Below are positions 1-7,134 of a stretch of DNA of 33,558 nt, one piece after another (within the stretch, counting starts at the first letter, position 1; each line of letters begins with the position of its first letter). Made by a program: the position numbers and the translations under genes. This DNA is from Acidimicrobiia bacterium (GTDB taxonomy: Bacteria; Acidobacteriota; Terriglobia; Versatilivoradales; Versatilivoraceae). The notes below the pieces were generated by a model, which was given only the letters and a program-made list of their open reading frames with translations, had not been told where the DNA came from and did not search any database. The DNA lies in assembly GCA_016871215.1 (NCBI GenBank), contig VFZK01000008.1, positions 1 to 33,558 on the forward strand, given 5' to 3'.

Positions 1-14
1 GCGCGAGATCTTTT

Positions 15-686
15 TCACACCCAACGGAGCTCTCGTCTGATGGCGTGAGCTTTTTGGGGAATTCGACTTTCAGTCGTTTCCCAACATTCCGGGAGAGAAT
101 CGGTGCAAGGTTCTCTCCCTTTTTTCTTGGGGGGGCATTCTCGCTCGCCCTCCGTCTTGTTCTGCCAATACCGCGAAAACTCTTGCAGAAACGCCAGAGA
201 TTCGAAGGAACGCATTCGGTCTAGATACACCTTCCCAATCAAGTGATCGTGCTCGTGCTGAATGACACGGGCGCGAAAGCCGGTCGCAACGAATTGGACC
301 TGCTCCCCCTCTGCGTTCAATGCCCGGACCTCGATCTCCCGATGCCGGACGACCTTTCCGCGAAGGTCAGGAATGCTGAGGCAGCCTTCCCAGTCCTCCT
401 CCCGCTCTTCCGAAACTACCGCCAGCAGGGGGTTTATCAAAACCTGAAACTGGGTGGGCTCCTGGCCCTGTACGCGGAGGCCACCCACTTCCCCAATGAT
501 GGCGATTTGAAACGGTTCGTGTACCTGCGGGGCAGCCAAGCCAACCCCTCCGTACTCGCGTACAGTTGCGATCATGTCTTCGATCAAGCGCCGAATCCGA
601 TGGCTTCCGAGCGCCTCGACAGGGACCGGCTGAGCGAGTTGTCTGAGTACTGGGTTGCCCAACTTTGCAACTTTGAGGATCGCCAT
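15..686 (-). CDS. def: Peptide deformylase
   Basis: This metalloenzyme removes the formyl group from the N-terminal methionine of new proteins. All three family motifs are visible, counted from the ATG at 686: GVGLAAPQ at residues 47-54, EGCLS at 100-104 and QHEHDH at 143-148; the Cys and two His of motifs 2 and 3 are the metal ligands and the Glu of motif 3 is catalytic. The frame stays open upstream to 866, but the family begins at the MAILKVAKLG segment, so I start at 686; a GAGGTG lies 12 bases upstream. The gene follows thymidine kinase on the same strand. Oddity: after about residue 172 there is a 50-residue basic tail with no family counterpart that I recognise, and it runs through a plus-strand terminator. 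Function is near certain; the C-terminal end is not. Confidence 0.95.
   Translation of the reverse strand: MAILKVAKLGNPVLRQLAQPVPVEALGSHRIRRLIEDMIATVREYGGVGLAAPQVHEPFQIAIIGEVGGLRVQGQEPTQFQVLINPLLAVVSEEREEDWEGCLSIPDLRGKVVRHREIEVRALNAEGEQVQFVATGFRARVIQHEHDHLIGKVYLDRMRSFESLAFLQEFSRYWQNKTEGERECPPKKKGREPCTDSLPECWETTESRIPQKAHAIRRELRWV
91..125 (+). terminator. Rho-independent terminator (plus strand) inside the def tail
   Basis: GGGAGAGAA (91-99) pairs perfectly with TTCTCTCCC (111-119) around an 11-base loop and is followed at once by six T (120-125). On the minus strand no T-run follows, so it should act on plus-strand transcripts entering from the left edge, that is from a convergent gene outside the window. 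It lies within the unusual C-terminal extension of the deformylase frame. Confidence 0.75.
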
Positions 687-780
687 GGTTTTGCTCAACA
701 CCTCGATTGGGGATTGTCGGCGGGAGGCTTGCTCAGTTTGCTGCCCGCCCTTTGTTGGAATGCTTCTTCCAACTAGGTCT

Positions 781-1362
781 TTAGCGGGCGTCACCCGGTT
801 CATCCTTGGGCAGCGCCGGTTCAAAACAGCGTCGACAACGAGCTTCGTAGGTTCCTGTGGCCCCAACGAGAACCCGATCTGAACTTTCGACCAGCCTTTG
901 GGTGTAGTTCGCAGGATTGCCGCATTTCATGCAGATCGCCAGGGTTTTTTCGATGTACTCCGCAATGGCCATCAGTTGCGGCATCGGCTCGAAAGGCCTG
1001 CCGAGGTAGTCCTTGTCCAGGCCCGCGACGACAACCCGCTTCCCAAGATCTGCCCGCTGGTTGCAGACTTGCACCAACTTGCCGTCGAAGAATTGCGCCT
1101 CGTCGACCCCAATGACCTCGGCCCGCCAGTCAATTCTTTCGAGAATCTCGTCTGCGGAGGCCACGGATTCGGATTTCAGCCGCATTTCACTGTGCGAGAC
1201 CAGATGATCCTGGCTGTAGCGCTGATCGATTCTTGGCTTGAAAATCTGGACGCGTTGCCGTGCGATCTGGGCACGTCGCAGCCGCCGGATGAGCTCTTCG
1301 GTCTTGCCACTGAACATGCTGCCGCAAATGACTTCAATCCAGCCGACCGTGCCTTGTCGCAT
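781..1362 (-). CDS. tdk: Thymidine kinase, type II
   Basis: Phosphorylates thymidine with ATP in the cytosolic nucleotide salvage pathway. The 193-residue length fits the bacterial type II family. Visible motifs are the P-loop GSMFSGKT at residues 14-21, the DEAQ segment at 87-90 whose Glu is the usual catalytic base, the lasso-like [14 protein letters not shown] stretch near 114-127, and two Cys pairs (C144/C147 in CMKCG and C176/C179 in CRRCF) that form the structural zinc site. The ATG at 1362 gives the expected short leader before the P-loop; no clear ribosome binding site is seen. It is followed by def on the same strand after 94 bases, so co-transcription is plausible. Identification is very secure. 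Confidence 0.96.
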   Translation of the reverse strand: MRQGTVGWIEVICGSMFSGKTEELIRRLRRAQIARQRVQIFKPRIDQRYSQDHLVSHSEMRLKSESVASADEILERIDWRAEVIGVDEAQFFDGKLVQVCNQRADLGKRVVVAGLDKDYLGRPFEPMPQLMAIAEYIEKTLAICMKCGNPANYTQRLVESSDRVLVGATGTYEARCRRCFEPALPKDEPGDAR

Positions 1363-1695
1363 GGGTTCATACCGTAGTGAATTCCGAGATACCTGTCAAA
1401 CCGGCTAGAGGGCAGCTCTGGCAAAGCTCGCCCCTTAGGCCGACAGATCGGGGCAAGGTCTGTTGAAGTCTCGTAAGTCCATGAGTTGAGGTTGAGACCT
1501 TGTTGACGTGCGCGCCACTGATTTGGCTCACACGGCCTTATTGGTAGCCCGGCCGCCAGGGAGGCTCACGACATTGACGGGGTCGTGGATCACCGAGAAA
1601 AGCTGTGGACAAATCAAAGGGTCGGAATACAATGAAACACCTCATCGTGTTTCCGTTTCCATACACCCGCATGCTTGGTGTGACGAGGATGCGCT
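1363..1695. other. Intergenic region between divergent tdk and subunit-3-like genes
   Basis: This stretch separates the minus-strand tdk/def pair from the plus-strand gene at 1696 and so must hold promoters for both. I see no convincing promoter boxes, RNA gene or repeat. Short open frames here have no recognisable protein character. Confidence 0.5.
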
Positions 1696-2295
1696 ATGGC
1701 CGCAGACAAGAAAATAGATCGTCGCACAGTGATCAAGAGGGTTGCGGTTGGCGTCGGTGCCGCGTCGGGTCTCCCGGTCCTTGACAATCTGGCTGCCGCT
1801 CAGAAACACCAACATGGCGCGACGACGCCTCGAGTAGCTGAGAGTGCTGCCAAAGCCCCGTCTTTCTTCAACAGGCACCAGTACGCGACGATTACGCGAT
1901 TGGCATCGCTCATTATTCCTACCGATGAAACCCCCGGCGCATTCGAGGCCAAGGTGAACGAATACATTGACCTGGTTGTCGGGGAATCCCCGTTCGAGAT
2001 TCAGAAGATTTTTCTGGATGGCATGGCATGGCTCGACAAGGCCAGCCAGCAGCGCTACAAAAAGAAATTCGTGAATCTTCCGAATGCGCTACAAACCCGC
2101 CTTCTGACTGAAATCAGCCGGATCAAGAACCCGGGTGCCGTCGAAGTAGTCCAAGCGAAGTTCTTCAAGGCCATCAAGGATATGACTATCGATGGCTTCT
2201 ACACTTCAAAGATTGGAATCGAGGAACTGGGCTACGTAGGAAACACGGTCCTAGACGAGTTTCCCGGCTGCACCCACCCAGAACACCGGGGCTGA
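1696..2295 (+). CDS. Gluconate 2-dehydrogenase subunit 3-like protein, Tat-exported
   Basis: A 199-residue protein of the Gluconate_2-dh3 family, small partners of membrane-bound GMC-type dehydrogenases that help export or stabilise the flavoprotein in the periplasm. The N-terminus carries a twin-arginine type leader: DRRTVIKR at residues 8-15, then a Gly/Ala-rich hydrophobic stretch to about residue 35. The mature part begins with FFNRHQYATITRLASLIIPT and continues with a short helical domain; the ending with GYVGNTVLDEFPGCTHPEH is typical of the family. The usual partner, a GMC oxidoreductase, is not adjacent; the only one in the window is at 22677. What follows instead is a broken permease and an IS remnant, so a former partner could have been lost. 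Family call good; substrate unknown. Confidence 0.82.
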   Translation: MAADKKIDRRTVIKRVAVGVGAASGLPVLDNLAAAQKHQHGATTPRVAESAAKAPSFFNRHQYATITRLASLIIPTDETPGAFEAKVNEYIDLVVGESPFEIQKIFLDGMAWLDKASQQRYKKKFVNLPNALQTRLLTEISRIKNPGAVEVVQAKFFKAIKDMTIDGFYTSKIGIEELGYVGNTVLDEFPGCTHPEHRG

Positions 2296-2424
2296 TCAGA
2301 CACGACCAGCCTGCCCGGTCGGCCTGGGGATCTCGACCTCCATTTCAGGAAACCCACAGCGGCCCGGGCTGCGCCTGCGCTTGTGGACCCGGCCCGAGCC
2401 GCCAAAGGGTCTGGCACGCTGTCC

Positions 2425-2664
2425 ATGACGACGCCGAGTCAATCTCAGAGCCGCCTGCTGCGCGAGTTGAGAGCGTGGGACCTAACGGCGATCGGGATTA
2501 ACGGTGTTATTGGAGCGGGCATCTTCATCCTTCCGGCCACCGTGGCTCAGTTGTTGGGCTCCGCCGCTCCGCTGGCATATTTGTTAGCGGCGGTTGTGGT
2601 CTGTCTCGTGGCACTGTGTTTCGCCGCGGCCGGGAGCTCCTTCACCTCGGCGGGTGGTCCTTAT
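2425..2664 (+). pseudogene. Truncated APC-family amino acid permease (N-terminus only)
   Basis: From the ATG at 2425 about 80 residues match the start of amino acid/polyamine/organocation permeases. A soluble leader ending LLRELRAWDL is followed by the first transmembrane segment with the family signature GINGVIGAGIFILP, a second hydrophobic segment (about residues 49-70), and SSFTSAGGPY, where the family similarity I can recognise stops. A complete permease has around 12 membrane segments. The frame continues to 2784, but that part is antisense to a transposase remnant and has no permease character. The gene is therefore cut at about 2664 by the insertion next to it, and no 3' remainder is present on the other side. 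It cannot encode a working transporter. Confidence 0.8.
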
Positions 2665-3238
2665 CAATCATTGCCAAAGTACTTGCTTAATCTAATCGAA
2701 TCGAGTATAGTACGGGGCATGCGACGAACTAAGAAGACTCCTACTCAGAAGGACCACGGCCCCGTCAAAGTCGGAGGCCGATGAGGCGCAAGACTTGGGG
2801 ACCGAGGCGGGCGCAATGGCGGAGCGCAGGGGCGATGTAGCGGGCACCGGCCATACGGAGCAGCGAGATGGCCAAGTTGCGCAGAGAAGCCATGACCTGT
2901 GCGCCCATCCCTTTGCGGACTTGGGAGCGGTCTTCGTCAAAGGTGACATCGCGGACCCAATGGAGGCGGTTTTCAATCGACCAATGGCCCCGGCTCAAGC
3001 TGAGCAAGCGAGCCGGAGTCGCTCGCTGGAAAAAGTTCGATGCGTTGCTCGCATAAAACGATACACTAGTTTGAAGTCTCTTGGGGTCGGCGGATGAGGA
3101 AACCGGAAGGGTTTTCAGGACTTCACAGCGGATGGTGTCAGAGCAACGCTTCGAACTCGTCGAACCCAAGGCAGCTTGCTCGGGCCCGTTCGCTTGAGAC
3201 TCGAAGAGCGGTAATGCGTTCCATGATTCAAAGAACAA
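2665..3238 (-). mobile_element. ISAs1-family insertion sequence remnant (approximate limits)
   Basis: Contains the C-terminal part of an ISAs1-type transposase on the minus strand plus about 100 bases of non-coding end. The left boundary is set where permease similarity stops. The right boundary is uncertain, lying somewhere before the receptor gene start at 3277. Terminal repeats could not be paired because the transposase N-terminal half, and presumably the other IS end, are missing. Confidence 0.65.
2765..3238 (-). pseudogene. ISAs1-family transposase, C-terminal fragment
   Basis: The clear part is the family's C-terminal block: ARLLSLSRGHWSIENRLHW, then VRDVTFDEDRSQVRKG and GAQVMASLRNLAISLLR. 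The Glu in the SIEN segment is in the region that supplies the last acidic residue of the DDE catalytic triad. Full-length ISAs1 transposases are about 370-400 residues; here at most 157 are open, and the first 60 or so (upstream of about 3080) look degraded. The two upstream Asp residues of the triad are missing, so it cannot transpose by itself. It reads antisense to the broken permease tail and ends just upstream of the TonB receptor gene. Confidence 0.85.
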
Positions 3239-3276
3239 GGTCCATGATTCAGGAGAACAAAAAGGAGAACATCAAC

Positions 3277-5901
3277 ATGCTATTCGGGGTTGGTAAGCAA
3301 CATTTAGTTGCCAGCTTGTTTGCCCTTTGCTGTCTTGCCCCAGGCCTTTGGGGCCAAGTGGAACGGGGCACGATTTCGGGCACTGTCAACGACAGTAGTG
3401 GCGCGGCCGCAGTCGGAGCGGAGATCGTGGTCTCAAACCCTTCGACCGGATTTGAGTTTAAGACCGCGAGTAGCGGGGACGGGCAGTTTGTCGCACCCAA
3501 TCTGATCCCGGGAACGTACAAAGTGTCGGTGACACTCGCCGGCTTTAAGAAAGTCGAACGCGGAGATCTGGTCGTGCGCCCCAGCCAGCGGCTGGCGGTC
3601 GACCTGGTGCTCGAGGTTGGAGAAGTGACGCAAACGGTTGAGGTTACGGGTGAATTGGCGCCGTTGCTTACAAGTGAGACCGCCACGGTGTCAACCGTGA
3701 TCGAGTCTCGGCAGGTCACTGAGTTGCCAACAATCGACAGAACGATGTTCAATCTCGCCCCACTGATGGCGGGTGTCACCGTTGCTAACACGCAGGCTAA
3801 CTCGATCAACATTCCGGACAATGCGCGCGTTGCCATGGGAATTAATGCAAATGGCCTGGGAGCTGCTGCGATCAACAATTTTACCCTGGATGGAGTGAAC
3901 AACACGCAGGTGTCGGCGACCAGCTCCTATCAAGGCGTTCTGCCGCCGATTGAGGCCATACAGGAATTCTCGATCGATAGTAGCAACGCGTTGCCAGAGT
4001 TGGGAAGGGGCGGGACGAACATCCGCGTCACGCTCAAATCGGGCACCAACAACTTTCATGGCTCGGTTTTTGAATTCCACCGCAATGCGGCGTTGAATGC
4101 GCGCAACTTTTTCGATCGAAAAACTCCAGGGACAGATCGGGAGAAGCCGAACTACATTCAGAACCAGTTCGGTGCGACAATCGGAGGACCGATCATCAAG
4201 AACAAGACGTTCTTCTTCGGAGATTTTCAAGGCGTGCGTCAGCGAGAGGGCCGCACCTGGGTCTCGACGGTCGCGGCTTCGCCGCTAAGAACGGGCGACT
4301 TCAGCGGAACCTCGCAGATTATCTACGATCCCGCGACATGGGATCCCGTCACCAGGACCCGCCAGCCGTTCCCGGGAAATCGGATCCCGGCAAACCGAAT
4401 CAATCGCGTCTCGCAGAATATCCTGAAGTTCATGCCCTTTCCCACCGGCGCGGTGAATGCGTTGGGTCAGGGTATTCTCAACAGCTCGTCGGTCATCCGG
4501 CGCACCCAGGACTCTTTCGACGTCAAGATCGATCACACAATGACGGAGAAGGACTTTGTCGGAGGCCGCTTCAGTTGGGGCCGCGCACACGCCCGCATCC
4601 CAGGGGCCTGGAGCGACCTTCCGGGAGACCCTCCCGCTGCTCAGGGCGGGGCCTTGCAGACGGCGGGGGCTTCCCAGTATTTGCCGGCTAACGTGAGCAA
4701 TCCGGCCGCAAATCTGGGTTTGCAGTGGATTCGCAACTTCAGCCCGACGACGATCAACGAAGCGCGCATCTCCTGGATGAGGGCCGGCGCCGACGCGACG
4801 CCGCTGGGTAACGGGATTAATTACGGAACTCAGCTGGGTATCCCCAATTCCAACGTCGATGACATTAACTCTGGCTTCCCGACTCAGAGTATCGCAGGAC
4901 TGTCCCAGATGGGTGAGGCTGGGGCTATGCCGCTCACCACGATCGAGAACTCGTATCAGGTTCTCGATAACGTCACGATGGTTCGTGGATCCCACACCTT
5001 CAAGGTCGGTACAGACATTCGATTGAACCGGCAGACGTTCATCCAGCTTCTGGGCGGCAACGCGGGAGGCAGTTTCACCTATAACCAGTTTATGACAGGG
5101 GACCCCAAAAATCCAAACGCCAGCGGGAACTCGTTTGCGTCATTTCTTTTGGGGATTCCGGCTTCGGGCGCCTTGAAACGAGTCTCCGGCACCGCGGGCA
5201 TGCGATGGCAGGAATACTCCTGGTACTTTCAGGACACCTGGAAGATGACCCCAAAATTCACCTGGACCTACGGACTTCGCTACGAGCTGTTTACACCTGA
5301 AGTCGAGGTGGCCGATCGGATGTCGAACTTCGACTACCGTGCAGGTACACTGGTGGTCCCCAAACAGGGCGGCAGCGACCCGGCTCTTTCGACGCGCGCA
5401 CTCGTCGCTATGAACAAGAAAAACTTTCAGCCCCGCTTAGGCTTGGCCTATCAACTGGACCAAAAGACGGTCCTGCGTTCGGGCTTCGCGATCGTGTCAG
5501 GGATGGGCGTTTCGAAAGCCTTTGGTTTCATGAGCGGGAACGCGCCGTTCGCTGGAGGTTACAACTTCTTCAATGCCGACAATCCACAGCAAATTGATCG
5601 AACCTTGGACCAGGGGTTTATCCCCACCGTCGCGTTCAATCCCGTCAGCAACCCTGGACCTCTCGTCTGGGCCAATGATCCCGATGGCCCCCGTGGGTAC
5701 ACCCAACAGTGGTCGCTGGGCATTCAACGCGAGTTGGCCTCTAATCTTGCGCTGGAGGTGAACTATGTGGGAAGTACCGCGATGCATTTACAAGGACCGG
5801 GCACTTCGCCAACGCCAATTAATGCAGCCAGGCCGGGTACGGGGTCGCCTGCAGTGAGGACGCCGTACTTCAACACGCTTCCCAACGGCCCCAATATGTG
5901 A
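3277..5901 (+). CDS. Oar-like TonB-dependent outer membrane receptor, N-terminal part up to an in-frame TGA
   Basis: This encodes an outer membrane receptor of the Oar-like type that is abundant in Acidobacteriota and is thought to import large substrates with TonB energy. I start at the ATG at 3277, which has AAGGAG at 3262-3267 and opens into a signal peptide (about residues 1-27, ending GLWGQ), although the frame is open from 3094. A carboxypeptidase-regulatory/CNA-B-like domain follows (about 31-115, starting RGTISGTVNDSSGA), then a plug domain and beta-barrel strands rich in aromatic ends. Reading stops at TGA 5899-5901 (codon 875), but the same frame resumes with barrel sequence to 6648, so this is the front of an 1123-codon gene. 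The product as written lacks the last barrel strands and would probably not assemble. The substrate is not evident. Confidence 0.85.
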   Translation: MLFGVGKQHLVASLFALCCLAPGLWGQVERGTISGTVNDSSGAAAVGAEIVVSNPSTGFEFKTASSGDGQFVAPNLIPGTYKVSVTLAGFKKVERGDLVVRPSQRLAVDLVLEVGEVTQTVEVTGELAPLLTSETATVSTVIESRQVTELPTIDRTMFNLAPLMAGVTVANTQANSINIPDNARVAMGINANGLGAAAINNFTLDGVNNTQVSATSSYQGVLPPIEAIQEFSIDSSNALPELGRGGTNIRVTLKSGTNNFHGSVFEFHRNAALNARNFFDRKTPGTDREKPNYIQNQFGATIGGPIIKNKTFFFGDFQGVRQREGRTWVSTVAASPLRTGDFSGTSQIIYDPATWDPVTRTRQPFPGNRIPANRINRVSQNILKFMPFPTGAVNALGQGILNSSSVIRRTQDSFDVKIDHTMTEKDFVGGRFSWGRAHARIPGAWSDLPGDPPAAQGGALQTAGASQYLPANVSNPAANLGLQWIRNFSPTTINEARISWMRAGADATPLGNGINYGTQLGIPNSNVDDINSGFPTQSIAGLSQMGEAGAMPLTTIENSYQVLDNVTMVRGSHTFKVGTDIRLNRQTFIQLLGGNAGGSFTYNQFMTGDPKNPNASGNSFASFLLGIPASGALKRVSGTAGMRWQEYSWYFQDTWKMTPKFTWTYGLRYELFTPEVEVADRMSNFDYRAGTLVVPKQGGSDPALSTRALVAMNKKNFQPRLGLAYQLDQKTVLRSGFAIVSGMGVSKAFGFMSGNAPFAGGYNFFNADNPQQIDRTLDQGFIPTVAFNPVSNPGPLVWANDPDGPRGYTQQWSLGIQRELASNLALEVNYVGSTAMHLQGPGTSPTPINAARPGTGSPAVRTPYFNTLPNGPNM

Positions 5902-5937
5902 TATTTTGCATGGCGCAACCATTACAGCTACCAATCC

Positions 5938-6648
5938 ATGCAAGCCACCTTGACCAAGCGCTTCTCGGCTGGCTTGGCTTTCCAGTCAGCCTACACCTGG
6001 TCTCACAACATCGGCACGATAAACACCCCATATCAATCGATTGGTAGAGACTATCTAAAAGCGAGTGCTTTGGAACAAGATATTGCCAATACCGAGATTA
6101 ACGCGCCGCAGCGTTTCGTTGCCAACTGGCAATGGGAACTTCCGTTTGGAAAGGGCAAGAAGTTTGGCAACAGTTGGAGTTCGGCTGTGGATGGCATCCT
6201 TGGGGGCTGGCGCTTCGCCGGTGTCTTAGCCTTCCAAAGCGGTTCCCCATTTACGGTGACGGGCGGAACTAATGTCCCGAATCGGATTTGTGATGGCCAG
6301 AAGCCACCAGGAGGCCACACGGTGCAGACGTGGTTTGACACCAGTTGCTTTGTCTTGCCCACACCCGTTACAGATCCGGTGAGAGGTGGGGTGTTTACAC
6401 CTGTTGGCAATTCGGGCTACAACATTTTGAGAGGCGATGGGATTCGCCAGAACGACCTGTCCGTGACGAAGTTTTTCAACATCGGCGGAGAGGGCCGTCA
6501 ATTGCAGTTCCGGGCCGAGTTCCTGAACGCTCTGAATAACCCTCAGTTCCTCTTGCCGCTTTCCAACATTCAGTTGGGTACCGCAGGACTTGTTACGGTG
6601 GCCAATCCAGCCCGGAATATCCAGTTTGCCATCAAGTACAGTTTTTGA
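5938..6648 (+). CDS. TonB-dependent receptor, C-terminal part in the same frame after a TGA
   Basis: This is the remainder of the receptor beginning at 3277, in the identical frame (offset divisible by three); an ATG at 5938 is merely an internal Met. Sequence such as LTKRFSAGLAFQSAYTWSH is a classic late-barrel stretch of Oar-like receptors, and similarity already resumes straight after the stop (YFAWRNHYSYQSMQ), so nothing is missing except one codon. The protein ends FAIKYSF, the C-terminal aromatic signature used for outer membrane insertion. With no signal peptide or ribosome binding site of its own, this piece is unlikely to be made separately. Explanations are a recent nonsense mutation, a base error in the sequence, or readthrough. 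A perfect terminator follows. Confidence 0.8.
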   Translation: MQATLTKRFSAGLAFQSAYTWSHNIGTINTPYQSIGRDYLKASALEQDIANTEINAPQRFVANWQWELPFGKGKKFGNSWSSAVDGILGGWRFAGVLAFQSGSPFTVTGGTNVPNRICDGQKPPGGHTVQTWFDTSCFVLPTPVTDPVRGGVFTPVGNSGYNILRGDGIRQNDLSVTKFFNIGGEGRQLQFRAEFLNALNNPQFLLPLSNIQLGTAGLVTVANPARNIQFAIKYSF

Positions 6649-6684
6649 TCGCTGATGGGGTTATTCAGGGGTCTCGACTACAAT

Positions 6685-6720
6685 GCGGCTCTCGAAGTTC
6701 GGGAGCCGCTTTTGTGTTTT
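6685..6720 (+). terminator. Rho-independent terminator after the TonB receptor
   Basis: GCGGCTCTCGA (6685-6695) pairs with TTCGGGAGCCGC (through 6709) to form an 11-bp stem with one T-G pair and a 3-base loop. It is followed by TTTTGTGTTTT (6710-6720). It lies 37 bases past the receptor stop at 6648, which also supports 6648 as the original end of that gene. Confidence 0.85.
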
Positions 6721-6793
6721 CTGGCTGTCGTCGACTGCCGGCGAGCTTTGCGTAGCTCGATTGGACATTCATGAGGCGCCGGCTGCCGTTTCG

Positions 6794-6820
6794 CGTTCGT
6801 AGTGAAGCACGCCAGTGCTT
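6794..6820 (+). repeat. Dispersed palindromic repeat, half-copy (box 1)
   Basis: A 27-base segment containing GTAGTGAAGCACGCCAGTGC is identical base for base to 15984-16010 and nearly identical, inverted, to 9676-9701. The second half of the element (box 2) is not clearly present downstream here, although a weak GGACTGGCGCACT similarity occurs near 6891. Confidence 0.8.
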
Positions 6821-7057
6821 CCCAAGCAGATGGCCCAGTCCGCGACGCAGAACGTTCCCAACCCGCCGAGCCAGAGCGCCAGAGGACTGGCGCACTCCAC
6901 AACTGGCAGAACGCCCTAATGAGATTTGCAGCATATCGTGACGAAATTGTCTGTTCTCCGATCCATGTCATGATCCTGGGTCCCATTCCCCTTGTCAGAG
7001 CGCGGGAGGACTGGCCCTCTCCAAAAGAGCATGCGCCAGCAGTTCGCGAAGCGTCTT

Positions 7058-7083
7058 GGACTGCGGCAGTCCTCTGCCGCTTT
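7058..7083 (+). promoter_or_regulatory. Mutually exclusive hairpins upstream of the CRTAC1-like gene
   Basis: GGACTG (7058-7063) can pair with CAGTCC (7067-7072). Alternatively, GCGGCAG (7063-7069) pairs with CTGCCGC (7074-7080), a 7-bp stem followed by only TTT. The two share bases and cannot form together, which resembles an attenuator, but the T-run is short and no leader peptide or ligand motif is seen. Treat as a structural observation. Confidence 0.25.
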
Positions 7084-7134
7084 CAGGCCGCAAAGTACGC
7101 TCTGCCGCAGGAGTTCCTTGAAGTGTCACTATGA

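Larger units (their letters stand above)
6721..7134. other. Intergenic region with repeat half-copy and hairpins
   Basis: Between the receptor terminator and the CRTAC1-like gene I see one half-copy of the dispersed palindromic repeat (6794-6820) and a pair of overlapping hairpins at 7058-7080. The rest, including open frames on both strands, shows no protein character I can recognise. Confidence 0.5.

Noticed and set aside
5899-5901. Genome-wide reassignment of TGA, or selenocysteine
   Set aside because: Other genes in the window end at TGA as an ordinary stop (for example 2765 and 27692 regions), and no insertion-element-like stem was recognised right after this codon; a point mutation or base error is simpler.
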